Below, piece by piece: positions 45,441 to 53,550 of a stretch of DNA of 64,000 nucleotides. The notes under the pieces were generated by a model that saw only the letters and a program-made list of their open reading frames with translations, made no database searches and was not told where the DNA came from. The translations under genes were made by a program, and so were the position numbers. Origin of the DNA: Pseudomonadota bacterium (GTDB taxonomy: Bacteria; Desulfobacterota; Desulfobulbia; Desulfobulbales; CALZHT01); assembly GCA_018823135.1 (NCBI GenBank), contig JAHJJF010000086.1, positions 1-64,000 on the forward strand. Direction: 5' to 3'. Position 1 is the first letter of the stretch. Every line of letters starts with the position of its first letter.

Positions 45441-48009
45441 TGCCTTTCTCCTCATCATGCGCTTTATCCATAATGTTTGCGAGGTCTGCCATTATCTTCC
45501 GCTTGTAACGATCCAAGATGGCCTCCTCACCCAGGACCATATCGATCTGGCGTGTATGAATGAGCAGATACCCGAGTAATGCCAGTCGGTCTTTGAGATA
45601 TGCCGCCGGATATTTTTCAAGGCGGGCCGTAAGTGCGTCTCTTATCAAGTCGACCCGGAAACCATACAATCGGAGAATCTCAGCCAGAAGAGTAACTCGC
45701 ACCAGTCGGCGTCTTTCATCGGCTGCCCCCCCTTTGAACTGGAAACTGATATAATTCTCAGTAAGAAATTCCCCAAGATTTGCCTCGACAAGCGCAAAAT
45801 GATAGCCAAGCCGGACACTCAAATTGCAGAAATTCCTTGAAACAAGAAAATAATTCCTGCCGCCCATGCTGGCACCTACAGCCGGCTCCAGACGCGGGTC
45901 CATGGTTGACTGCAAAATAATTGACCCGAAGCCCCTCAGGTTAACAGGCGGGGGGCCTTCCCACGGGACAGCCACCATGCCGCGCCAGACAGCATGCATG
46001 GGTTCGGATTGAATATCATCAAGACTTACGTATTTACTTTCTGGTTGGACATTTTCACTGAAACCATCGTCAAGGTTGATCACCCACCACTGGAAGGGCG
46101 TCTTGACAACCAGTTGTTTTGCCGAACGCTTGTCAAATCGATATTTCATCCCGAATTGAAATATTTCCTGTACCGCTTTTTCATGACAGAAACGAGTTAT
46201 GTCATGAAGCGTCCGGCAGTATGACGGGGCGAATTGAACCGCTTTGGGATCAGTCAGATTCAGTGGGGAAATCTCCTGCAAAACTCTTTGTAAAATCTTG
46301 TAAACCGGGCTGCCAACCATGAGTTTGACTGCCGGCTGACTCCGGGCGATACGCTCAGCATCCTTTCCCCGGCAGATAACATTTTCAATAGCATCTACCG
46401 TAAGGATTTCACCATCATTATATGTGGAAAAAGCATCTTCCACTCCAAAAATAGCCGGGACTCCAAATTCACGGGCAACCGTTGCCAGATGGGCGGCCGC
46501 CTCCCCGGCAGCACTGATTATGGCCACCGCATGACTCACCAAGACCGCCCAGTCGGAATGGGGATAACGCACAAGGAGCACGGCTCCTCTGGGAAACTGC
46601 AGCAGATCGACCTGAGACTCCACCTTAAAAACCGGCCCTGAAGCAATTCCCCGGCTGACCGCTATTCCACCTGGACAGATGGCGGCATCTGTATTCTGGT
46701 CATCTCCGGCAGAAGCAAGGGCGGTAGCCTGAAAAGTTTCGGAATCGAGAGGGCGGCTCTGCAGAATGACCAGTTTCCCTTCGGAATCAAAAGACCACTC
46801 AATATCCTGAGGGCCACCAAAATGTTTTTCAAGCAGCAGCGTGGCTTGTGCCAGTTCCTGAATTTGTTCATCTGACAAAAGAAAGACGCCCTCTGTCTGC
46901 CGGTTATCCGGCGTATTCGTTACTCCAGGGCTTTTGAATACAATTGGAAATGGTTGCTGGCGATTCAAATGATAAACATCGCACGGCGCTTCACCTTCCA
47001 CAACGTTTGCCGCAGTCCCGGCAACAGCATAGATATGCATCAGATTGCTGCCGGCATTTGAATAGGAAACGCCGCTGACTGTTGCATCGATCATCATCAG
47101 GCATCCGACGCACATTACGATATCCTGATGCCTGTACCCCCGCCGCAGACGATAGACAAGGGCCTGACTTTTATACTTGCCGGCGAGTATCTCCTTGTAG
47201 GTATGGCCCAGGAAGTCGGGATGCACGTCGAGTTGCGTCCTGTATTGGCCGGCAAAGGAAGTGTTGACAAGGTCCTCGCCTGAGGCGCTTGATCGCATGG
47301 AGACAAGAATTTCCCGGCCTTGCCGCACCGCAAGCTGATAATAGGCTTGATTAATCTGACTATCGAGATCTTCAGGCATCCTGGAATTGACAATAAGATT
47401 CTGAACAGCGGCACTGACCGTGAAAAGATCTTCAAGATCGTCCTCGTTCAACTGCTTGAGACGACGGTTGATTTCATCCTGAAGATTATTCGTTGTGATG
47501 AAATGCCGGGCTGCTTCAGCGGTAATCACAAAGCCGTCTGGTGTGTTCAACCCGAGATGCTTGCGGATTTCACCGAGATTTGCCATCTTTTCGCCGACGG
47601 CATCAACGGAATGCCGGTCAATCTCCGACAGGGGGAGAACAAAGGGCTGAATCAGATCGGAAAATATGGGCCTGCTGGCAATGGTGTTTTCGATTCGTAA
47701 TGATATTTCCTTGAAACGTGGAATAATACTCTCATATCTTCCGTCAGCAAGTTCCACGAGATTTATGACCATTTTATAGACATTTGCCGTTAGAGCGGTA
47801 CAATTCCCGCGGACAAAAGCCATGCCGAAAGAGCGTCCGGAATTAAGGGTCTGCTCCATCTCAGCCATTAATTTCAGGGCATTATTATTGGCGGTAAGCA
47901 GGGATCGAAATACCTTGAAATGTTGTTGAAAGGTCGCCTGGAGATCGACAGGATCTAATCCCGGTCCTCCGCGAAAGAGCTGTATGATATATTTTACAAA
48001 GCTATGCAT
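45424..48009 (-). CDS. PEP-synthase-like protein with ATP-grasp and mobile domains but no PEP barrel
   Basis: This is an 861-residue protein. Residues of about 1-130 are helical and unfamiliar. About 135-430 match the pyruvate/phosphate dikinase ATP-binding domain (GEKMANLGEIRKHLG, VSMRSSASGEDLVNTSFAGQYRT, QDIEWSFDSEGKLVILQSRPL). About 470-560 match the swivelling phosphohistidine domain, with His507 in GEAAAHLATVAREFGVPAIFG, although the usual T-S before the His is A-A. The C-terminal 300 residues do not look like the PEP/pyruvate barrel (NLSVRLGYHFALVEANLGE, FKGGAADERRR). Phosphotransfer from ATP to His507 is plausible but the acceptor is unknown. A weak ribosome site precedes ATG 48009, and a receiver gene overlaps the end. 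Confidence 0.82.
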   Translation of the reverse strand: MHSFVKYIIQLFRGGPGLDPVDLQATFQQHFKVFRSLLTANNNALKLMAEMEQTLNSGRSFGMAFVRGNCTALTANVYKMVINLVELADGRYESIIPRFKEISLRIENTIASRPIFSDLIQPFVLPLSEIDRHSVDAVGEKMANLGEIRKHLGLNTPDGFVITAEAARHFITTNNLQDEINRRLKQLNEDDLEDLFTVSAAVQNLIVNSRMPEDLDSQINQAYYQLAVRQGREILVSMRSSASGEDLVNTSFAGQYRTQLDVHPDFLGHTYKEILAGKYKSQALVYRLRRGYRHQDIVMCVGCLMMIDATVSGVSYSNAGSNLMHIYAVAGTAANVVEGEAPCDVYHLNRQQPFPIVFKSPGVTNTPDNRQTEGVFLLSDEQIQELAQATLLLEKHFGGPQDIEWSFDSEGKLVILQSRPLDSETFQATALASAGDDQNTDAAICPGGIAVSRGIASGPVFKVESQVDLLQFPRGAVLLVRYPHSDWAVLVSHAVAIISAAGEAAAHLATVAREFGVPAIFGVEDAFSTYNDGEILTVDAIENVICRGKDAERIARSQPAVKLMVGSPVYKILQRVLQEISPLNLTDPKAVQFAPSYCRTLHDITRFCHEKAVQEIFQFGMKYRFDKRSAKQLVVKTPFQWWVINLDDGFSENVQPESKYVSLDDIQSEPMHAVWRGMVAVPWEGPPPVNLRGFGSIILQSTMDPRLEPAVGASMGGRNYFLVSRNFCNLSVRLGYHFALVEANLGEFLTENYISFQFKGGAADERRRLVRVTLLAEILRLYGFRVDLIRDALTARLEKYPAAYLKDRLALLGYLLIHTRQIDMVLGEEAILDRYKRKIMADLANIMDKAHDEEKGNEKDN

Positions 48010-48107
48010 GGCTTTGGTACTGTTCTCATTCGGTGCGAATATGGAGTATCAGACACATCATTTGATGACTTTTAATCCCTCCTGAAAAAAATTGCATGTT
48101 TTCAGAC

Positions 48108-48157
48108 AAAAAAAGCGCCACAAGGTGGAAGAGGAGTATCTGAGCCCTGTGGCGCTT
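48108..48157 (-). terminator. Rho-independent terminator after the two-helix membrane protein gene
   Basis: On the minus strand the arm AAGCGCCACA pairs perfectly with TGTGGCGCTT across a 25-base loop, followed by TTTTTTG. It separates the sigma-54-driven genes from the PEP-synthase-like gene, so readthrough or a second promoter is needed for the latter. Confidence 0.8.
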
Positions 48158-48233
48158 AATTGAAACTTGGCTGAATGAGACGCGGCAAGGGAGAGCAGTC
48201 TTCTATAACTGCAAAACCGCTTTCAACCAGGCA

Positions 48234-48920
48234 TCAATGTTCCAACTTCAATCCCCAGCCCTCGAACATGAAAAGAATGGAAAAACCGAACCATAATGTA
48301 TAAATGACATACCCCACCAGGGAAACAACCACAATTGCCGCTTTATCCTTAATGCTCTCGGCCGGAATGCCGTAGTAATTATAGGCCGGCTCCACTCCCC
48401 TGGTCTGCGACTTGTTAATAATCTTGGCTTCTTTGAACATCTTCTGTTTATTGAAGTCCTTTTCCGCAGCCTTGAGGGCATACCACCAGTCATACATAAC
48501 CTGCTTTGCTTCTAAACCGTATTTTGCGGCAAATGCCTGCCCGTCATTAGCAAACGCCATATCGGCATCATTGAGAATATTTTCAAGCATCAGGCCAAGA
48601 CCACCTTCCACTTTGACATTTACGTCATCAACCGCAACCCGAGCATCGCCTGCCTTAAAAAGCTTGGCATACCGTTTGGCCTGCTCGGGGCTGCCGGCTT
48701 TTATGTTCAAGGTGACCTGCTGGCCCTTGTACTGTTGCGCCTCTTTCACCACGCCCGGAATGTAATAAGCTGATTTCTTTGAAATGGTATTATACAGATT
48801 GTCCATATAATTCAGGATGTTCTGACCGGCAAAGAGTGGCGACATGCCGATGGCGAATACTATCCAGAAACCGATAAACAGCAGCAGGCCGCCGCCGAAT
48901 TCTTTCTTGTTGGCAATCAT
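48234..48920 (-). CDS. Two-helix membrane protein of unknown function, partner of TauE/SafE
   Basis: This 228-residue protein has an N-terminal transmembrane helix (about 11-31, LLLFIGFWIVFAIGMSPLF) and a C-terminal one (about 196-220, IVVVSLVGYVIYTLWFGFSILF). Between them is a soluble, probably periplasmic region of about 160 residues with YNTISKKSAYYIPGVVKEAQQYKG and the pattern DVNVKVEGGLGLMLENI. I do not recognise the family. Its ATG overlaps the TauE/SafE stop (ATGA), so the two are translationally coupled. It is likely a subunit or periplasmic binding partner of the exporter. A strong terminator follows. Confidence 0.8.
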   Translation of the reverse strand: MIANKKEFGGGLLLFIGFWIVFAIGMSPLFAGQNILNYMDNLYNTISKKSAYYIPGVVKEAQQYKGQQVTLNIKAGSPEQAKRYAKLFKAGDARVAVDDVNVKVEGGLGLMLENILNDADMAFANDGQAFAAKYGLEAKQVMYDWWYALKAAEKDFNKQKMFKEAKIINKSQTRGVEPAYNYYGIPAESIKDKAAIVVVSLVGYVIYTLWFGFSILFMFEGWGLKLEH

Positions 48921-50206
48921 GCGTGCACCCCCTCACCCTTCAGTGTTTTTATATTCATCAGAAAAGTACCAATTACCCAGATCGCAAAAATTGAGATGAC
49001 CACGAAAAAGAGATAGACGCCAATCTGTTCCAGAATTTTTCCGGTATTGTCGGATATGGTAATGACATCCATTTTGCCAAGCTTGGCGGGCAGGGCGAAG
49101 ACCCGATTGACAAACCCGGCAAGTACCGCCGTGGCGTAAAAACCCCGGATAGTGGTGCCGGGAACAACCTTGGTCACCAGCGAACCGATCTGAATTCCGA
49201 GCAGTGAGCCAAGCAGCATGCCGATGGCCAGGGTATAAAAGATGAACCCATAGATGGCGTACTGACCAAGACCTGCATACCCGGCGGTAAAGATAATCTG
49301 GAAGATGTCGGTGCCAACCGTGGTTGCCGAGGAAACACCAAGGCCGTACACGAAAATCGGGAAGGTGAGAAAGCCGCCGCCGACACCCATGATGGCTGCG
49401 GCGAGGCCTACAATGGCACCGCTGATCACCAGAAAAATTGCCGAGATCTTGCGGCCGCCCGGCACCACGCCCTGGTCGAAATGCAGCATGGGCGGAATGT
49501 TGACGGACTGAATTTTCTGGGCCAGGCCGGTCATTGATTCACCGCCTGCATCAACATCGCCGGTTTTTGCAGCCTTTGCGGCAGACTTTCTTGCCGACAG
49601 GCAATCAGCCAGGGAATAAAACCCCAGAAAACCCAGCATGATCACATAGACTGTGGTAATAAAGGCATCGCTTAAAACAGGGTTCAATTCATAGAGAGTG
49701 CGATTGATATAGCCGCCCAGAGTGGCCCCGCCGATGGAGCCGATCAGAAAGGTCCCTGCCAGCGATACAGAGATGTTGCCGAGTTTACGATGCAGGACAC
49801 TGCCCATAATCGCCTTGGCAAAAATATGAAACAGGTCGGTGCCCACCGCCAGAATTCCTTTTACGCCTGCGCTCATCAGGGCCGGGGCAATTATAAAACC
49901 ACCGCCCGCTCCGATACAGCCGGTGATGAGCCCTGCACAAAGGCCGACACCGATGGAAGCAAAGAAGATGGTATTCGTGTAAAATGCCGGGCTATAGGCC
50001 TTTTTACCGCCCAGAACATCCGGCAGGGCGATGGCGATTTCTTCCGCAAATGCGATGCCACCCAAAACAATCGGGATCAGCAGCAGCCCTAAAATCATCA
50101 GACGTCGGCGACTCTGCAATATCCGCCGGGACGTGTCCAGGTCCCAGGCAGCATAGGCCTGCGCCCCAGACATCATCATCTCATATAACTGTTTTCCCAT
50201 CTTCAT
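48917..50206 (-). CDS. TauE/SafE-family membrane transporter (sulfite/organosulfonate exporter type)
   Basis: The protein has 429 residues, with GGGAGG 10 bases before ATG 50206. It is a polytopic membrane protein with the two inverted TauE/SafE halves. Each half carries the glycine-rich signature: GLCAGLITGCIGAGGGFIIAPAL in the first and GLAAAIMGVGGGFLTFPIFVYG in the second, each followed by VGTDLFHI or VGTDIFQI. An extended N-terminus (about 50 residues) and a loop of about 60 residues between the halves (AKAAKTGDVDAGGES) make it longer than typical members (about 250-300). The family moves sulfite, sulfonates and similar anions. Here it is coupled to a novel membrane protein and lies inside a two-component island. 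Confidence 0.9.
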   Translation of the reverse strand: MKMGKQLYEMMMSGAQAYAAWDLDTSRRILQSRRRLMILGLLLIPIVLGGIAFAEEIAIALPDVLGGKKAYSPAFYTNTIFFASIGVGLCAGLITGCIGAGGGFIIAPALMSAGVKGILAVGTDLFHIFAKAIMGSVLHRKLGNISVSLAGTFLIGSIGGATLGGYINRTLYELNPVLSDAFITTVYVIMLGFLGFYSLADCLSARKSAAKAAKTGDVDAGGESMTGLAQKIQSVNIPPMLHFDQGVVPGGRKISAIFLVISGAIVGLAAAIMGVGGGFLTFPIFVYGLGVSSATTVGTDIFQIIFTAGYAGLGQYAIYGFIFYTLAIGMLLGSLLGIQIGSLVTKVVPGTTIRGFYATAVLAGFVNRVFALPAKLGKMDVITISDNTGKILEQIGVYLFFVVISIFAIWVIGTFLMNIKTLKGEGVHA

Positions 50207-50265
50207 CTTTTGTTTTCCTCCCTCAAGTGTTCAAGTTTATTTTTCATGTCGCTTTTTTTTATTTT

Positions 50266-50291
50266 CCGGGACAATGCTCGTTTTTGTCCGG
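50266..50291 (-). repeat. Intra-operon hairpin between receiver and TauE/SafE genes
   Basis: CCGGACAA pairs with TTGTCCCGG (one bulged G). It starts directly after the stop of the receiver at 50294 and is followed by an A-rich run, not T. It is therefore more likely an mRNA-processing or stability hairpin than a terminator. Confidence 0.5.
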
Positions 50292-50293
50292 TG

Positions 50294-50707
50294 TTAAACT
50301 GTATCGTTGCAATTCTGCTGCAGGAGGATCTTGCCGTAAGGCTCACACTTGAGCAGGAGACAGAGCTTTTCCAGCAAGGTCTCAAGCTCCACCGGCTTTA
50401 TGAGGTATTCCACTGCACCCTGAAGCATGCTTTCCTTACCATCACTGGCTGAGGCATGTCCGGTCAGCATGACTACAATGGTTTCAGGACTGACACACCG
50501 TATAGTCCGCAATACATGGACGCCATTGGTATCCGGCAGCAGCATATCCAGCACCACCGCATCAAAGTGGCCTGTGGAAATTTTCTTGATTGCATCGGCG
50601 CCATTGTATGCTGATTCGCAGTTGACACCGCGCATCAGCAGCCTTTTGGCCAGACAGTCAACAAAATCCCTTTCATCGTCCACGAGCAGAATTCGTTTAT
50701 TCCTCAT
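50294..50707 (-). CDS. Stand-alone response regulator receiver protein
   Basis: The 137-residue receiver is complete: Asp10/Asp11 (VDDE), phospho-acceptor Asp54 in AVVLDMLLP, Thr82 in MLTGHA and Lys104 in LIKP. A tail of about 30 residues has no recognised domain. Its start overlaps the stop of the upstream histidine kinase (ATGA at 50704-50707), so kinase and receiver are made together and are a likely cognate pair. A hairpin and an 87-base gap separate it from TauE/SafE. Confidence 0.9.
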   Translation of the reverse strand: MRNKRILLVDDERDFVDCLAKRLLMRGVNCESAYNGADAIKKISTGHFDAVVLDMLLPDTNGVHVLRTIRCVSPETIVVMLTGHASASDGKESMLQGAVEYLIKPVELETLLEKLCLLLKCEPYGKILLQQNCNDTV

Positions 50708-52386
50708 AATTTTTCCTCATGGGTCTGAACTTCGACCTTATTATTCAAACTCAAAGAAACCGTGAAGAGACACCCTCCCTGCTCCCGGTTAACCACTTCA
50801 AGATCACCATTCATCTTCTGCATGATATTGCGTGAAATTAATAACCCGAGTCCGGTCCCCTTGCCTTTCTCCTTTGTGGTGTAAAATGGCTGAAAAATTT
50901 TATCTGTATCGTGTTCGGGTATCCCTGGACCCGTATCAGCAAACTGCACATGAATCCTGCCATCCACCTGCAAAGTACTTACGGTAATGACTCCTTCGCT
51001 GCCGATGGCATCAATAGCGTTATTTAGAATGTTGAGAAACACCTGCTGCAACTGTGTTGCCTCAGTTCTTACCACCGGCAGACCCTCCGCATATTCTCGC
51101 TTGATAATAATCCGGTTGCTGCACGCCTCTTTTTCCAGAAGATTTATCGTTTCTTCGACGATCTTGTTAATATCCGTTTCAAACCATTCCCCATCATCTG
51201 AACCGGCAAACCCAAGCAGGCGTTTCGTAATGCCCCCTGCACGCCTGACCTGAGTTCGAATTTTTTCAATAGCTCGAAGAGCTTCCTGATGATCGTAAGC
51301 TTGACCTTCCGTTTCCTGCTCCAGCAGCTCGTTTATCCACCCAGCCTGTGCACTAATGACTTGCAGCGGATTATTTATCTCATGAGCGACACTGGCGGCC
51401 AGACGACCGATCAGGGCCATCTTTTCAACCTCTCTGACCTTATCCGTCAGGTTCATCCTCTGTTCTTCCGCGCGTTCAATTTTATTTACCAGGGGGTTTA
51501 TCACTAACCTGGCGACAATAAGGATCAGGAGCGCGGTTCCCACGATAACGGTGAGCCCGATTTTTCTGGCCTGATAAAAATCTTTGAGTGAAGAAGGGAT
51601 ATCAGTTTTCAGGACCAGCAGCCAGTTACCCCTGTTTAATGGCGCCACAGCATAAAGATAATTATTATAGGAGGTTACCTTAACACCTCTACTGGCGATT
51701 TCGTGCAGCATGCGGACGTGACCCGGATCAAAAATCGTCTGCCCGAGACGGCTCGTTGTCTGCATCTCGCCTTGACGGCTAATTATAAAGGCGTCACCAT
51801 TTGGTCCGACATTGGCACTGGCAACCAGGGCATTAAACATTTCAGAATTGATCGTTGCCCTTAACAGCCATGATCTGTCTTGTGATGCGACTGCAACAAC
51901 AAGATGGGGTACACCGCGGTAACCGGTGAATACATCACTCACATATCTGCCTTGTTTCATGACCTCGACAAACCAAGGGGAATCCGCATAATTTTTTCCC
52001 ACCAGCCTTTCCGTAAAAGGCCCAACATAGGCTAGATGGCGCCCAGCCCCGTCAATAACACCAAGATCAGTCATCACATTGTTTCGGTTAACCGCAAAAA
52101 AAACCTTCTCCAGCCTGTCTACCCGGCTGAGCTCTTCCTGCATAAAGAGTTGCAAAAGTCCGCCAAGCAGATCTTCCTGATTGGCAAGGAAGAGATCGAT
52201 CAGCTCTTTTCTGCTTTCTGAAAAACTTGAGAGTTCGTTTTCTGTCTTGGTCAACCAGGAATCTTGAAAAAGTTTTGAGGAGTTCCAGTTGATAAAAATC
52301 AGCGGTAGAATGGCAAGCAGGATAATCACCAGGCTAAAAATCCTTTTCTGGCCGGAATAGTAATCCGCCCGCGGTTTCTGCTTCAT
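50704..52386 (-). CDS. Sensor histidine kinase with periplasmic dCache-like domain
   Basis: I start at ATG 52386 (560 residues), which has GGGGAAG upstream and a basic stretch before helix 1 (about 14-33, FSLVIILLAILPLIFINW). A periplasmic sensor of about 260 residues follows (VFFAVNRNNVMTDLGVIDGAGRHLAYVGPF, then KNYADSPWFVEVMKQGRYVSDVFTGYRG), as in dCache domains that bind small ligands. After a second helix (LTVIVGTALLILIVARLVI) comes the kinase core: VAHEINNPLQ (His335), NILNNAIDAIG, DTGPGIP and GTGLGLLISR. All ATP-binding boxes are intact. The kinase is paralogous to the one at 55976 on the other arm of the island. Confidence 0.9.
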   Translation of the reverse strand: MKQKPRADYYSGQKRIFSLVIILLAILPLIFINWNSSKLFQDSWLTKTENELSSFSESRKELIDLFLANQEDLLGGLLQLFMQEELSRVDRLEKVFFAVNRNNVMTDLGVIDGAGRHLAYVGPFTERLVGKNYADSPWFVEVMKQGRYVSDVFTGYRGVPHLVVAVASQDRSWLLRATINSEMFNALVASANVGPNGDAFIISRQGEMQTTSRLGQTIFDPGHVRMLHEIASRGVKVTSYNNYLYAVAPLNRGNWLLVLKTDIPSSLKDFYQARKIGLTVIVGTALLILIVARLVINPLVNKIERAEEQRMNLTDKVREVEKMALIGRLAASVAHEINNPLQVISAQAGWINELLEQETEGQAYDHQEALRAIEKIRTQVRRAGGITKRLLGFAGSDDGEWFETDINKIVEETINLLEKEACSNRIIIKREYAEGLPVVRTEATQLQQVFLNILNNAIDAIGSEGVITVSTLQVDGRIHVQFADTGPGIPEHDTDKIFQPFYTTKEKGKGTGLGLLISRNIMQKMNGDLEVVNREQGGCLFTVSLSLNNKVEVQTHEEKL

Positions 52387-52489
52387 TACTTCCCCGGGGA
52401 TGGTGGCGAAATACATTTTCACGGCAGGCAGGGCTCCCTGCGTGCCGCCCTGCCGATTACCATCACCTGATGCCACCGACTAACTCTTT

Positions 52490-52933
52490 TCATCTTGCTA
52501 TTTTCCGTGCCGTCTCAAATTCACCTGCCTCGGCAAAGGCAACCGCGGCCATCGTATTGTTTTTATTCATTTCTCTGTGCGCTGATCTGATTCTGTCCAC
52601 CAGCATCTCGATATCAACAGGCTTTTTCAGGTAATCAAAAGCCCCCAGGCGTCGCGCCTCGCCCTCTTCAAGATCATTGCCGTGGCCGGTAAGAATTATG
52701 ACCTGAATCCTCGGGTAGTGCTCTTTCACCCTGCGCAGAACTTCCATTCCGTCCAACCCCGGCATCTTTAGGTCAAGAACGATGATGTCAGGAAGATTCT
52801 GCCCCACATATCGCAAGGCATCCTTGCCGTTCAAGGCCGTTTTACTTTTAAGGTCTCTCAAGTCCAGTAGCTCAGAAATGGAAACGATAAAATCTTCCTC
52901 GTCATCAACCAGTAATATTTTAATGTCCTCCAT
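52490..52933 (-). CDS. Response regulator receiver protein with C-terminal FAEAGE tail
   Basis: The 147-residue product has a strong GAGGAGAGG ribosome site. The receiver is intact: Asp10/Asp11, Asp54 in IIVLDLKMP, Thr82 in ILTGHG, Lys104 in LKKP. The last 25 residues read MNKNNTMAAVAFAEAGEFETARKIAR (in two parts here: MNKNNTMAAVAFAEAG and EFETARKIAR). The FAEAGE motif (133-138) recurs in the two small proteins encoded just upstream. The tail resembles one TPR helix pair, A-x8-G-x4-A, and may be a shared docking surface. No DNA-binding domain is present. The gene ends 104 bases before the kinase start. Confidence 0.9.
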   Translation of the reverse strand: MEDIKILLVDDEEDFIVSISELLDLRDLKSKTALNGKDALRYVGQNLPDIIVLDLKMPGLDGMEVLRRVKEHYPRIQVIILTGHGNDLEEGEARRLGAFDYLKKPVDIEMLVDRIRSAHREMNKNNTMAAVAFAEAGEFETARKIAR

Positions 52934-52989
52934 AAAGCCTCTCCTCTATAATGTTTTTGCAACTTATGGTTAAATCATACGATCGATGG

Positions 52990-53106
52990 TTATTCATGGT
53001 CTGTTGTTTCATCTTCATCCAAGAAATCCAGGGCGCTTTCAAATTCCCCGGCTTGAGCAAAGGTTGCAGCAGCCATTGTCTGTCTGATTTTTTCACCTAG
53101 CGACAT
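52990..53106 (-). CDS. 38-residue small protein carrying the FAEAGE-type motif
   Basis: This short frame starts at ATG 53106 inside the end of the degenerate receiver gene and overlaps it by ten bases. AAAGG lies eight bases upstream, with GAGGA abutting the start. It encodes MSLGEKIRQTMAAATFAQAG followed by EFESALDFLDEDETTDHE and then TAA. Residues 16-21 (FAQAGE) and the surrounding pattern match the tail of the receiver just downstream and the 103-residue protein just upstream. The match in an otherwise unconstrained position, the overlap and the ribosome site argue that it is real. The acidic tail (DEDETTDHE) may mediate contact. Function is unknown. Confidence 0.7.
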   Translation of the reverse strand: MSLGEKIRQTMAAATFAQAGEFESALDFLDEDETTDHE

Positions 53107-53501
53107 TCCTCGCCGCCTTTTGACCGATTTTTTTCTCCGACTACAGGCTTCCAGAATTTTTTTTTTAATGTGTCGGTGTCGAACGGGACGGTGAGTTCGT
53201 CAGAAGCACCGGCCTGCATACCATCCATGGATGCATTAACCCGGTCGCTGGTGTTCAGCAGAATGACCTCCACATATTTTGATTTCTGCCGCAACCGGTG
53301 CAGAAATCTCACTGCCTTTTCCGGGGTGCACCGGATATCAAGGAGGACGACATCAATATTGTCCAACAAGAGATAATTGGGATCTTCCCAGCTATCTTGG
53401 GCCTCTTCATGCCATATTGCATAAATTTTCCAGGCTTCAATGGTTCTGCAGAGCATCTGTGCAAATTCCGCATCCAAGGTTTTGATATACACCGTGCTCA
53501 T
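53097..53501 (-). CDS. Degenerate receiver-like protein
   Basis: The product has 134 residues with GGAG eight bases before the ATG. The fold is that of a receiver: VVLLDIRCTPEK places Asp55 at the phospho-acceptor position, and VEVILLNTSD then GASDELTVPFD follow the order of strands 4 and 5. Three key positions have changed. The paired N-terminal acids are absent (only Asp10), the Thr/Ser position is Asn83, and the invariant Lys before Pro is Val105. The protein may therefore not accept phosphate and could act as a constitutive or decoy binding partner. The stop overlaps the start of the 38-residue gene. Confidence 0.8.
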   Translation of the reverse strand: MSTVYIKTLDAEFAQMLCRTIEAWKIYAIWHEEAQDSWEDPNYLLLDNIDVVLLDIRCTPEKAVRFLHRLRQKSKYVEVILLNTSDRVNASMDGMQAGASDELTVPFDTDTLKKKFWKPVVGEKNRSKGGEECR

Positions 53502-53550
53502 GAAGTGGACTCCGATCCGCCTTTCCGAGGGAATACCCTGCGGAGCTCTT

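Noticed and set aside
45424-48009. Ordinary phosphoenolpyruvate synthase (ppsA)
   Set aside because: The C-terminal catalytic barrel cannot be recognised and the phosphohistidine signature is altered, so a ppsA symbol is not justified.
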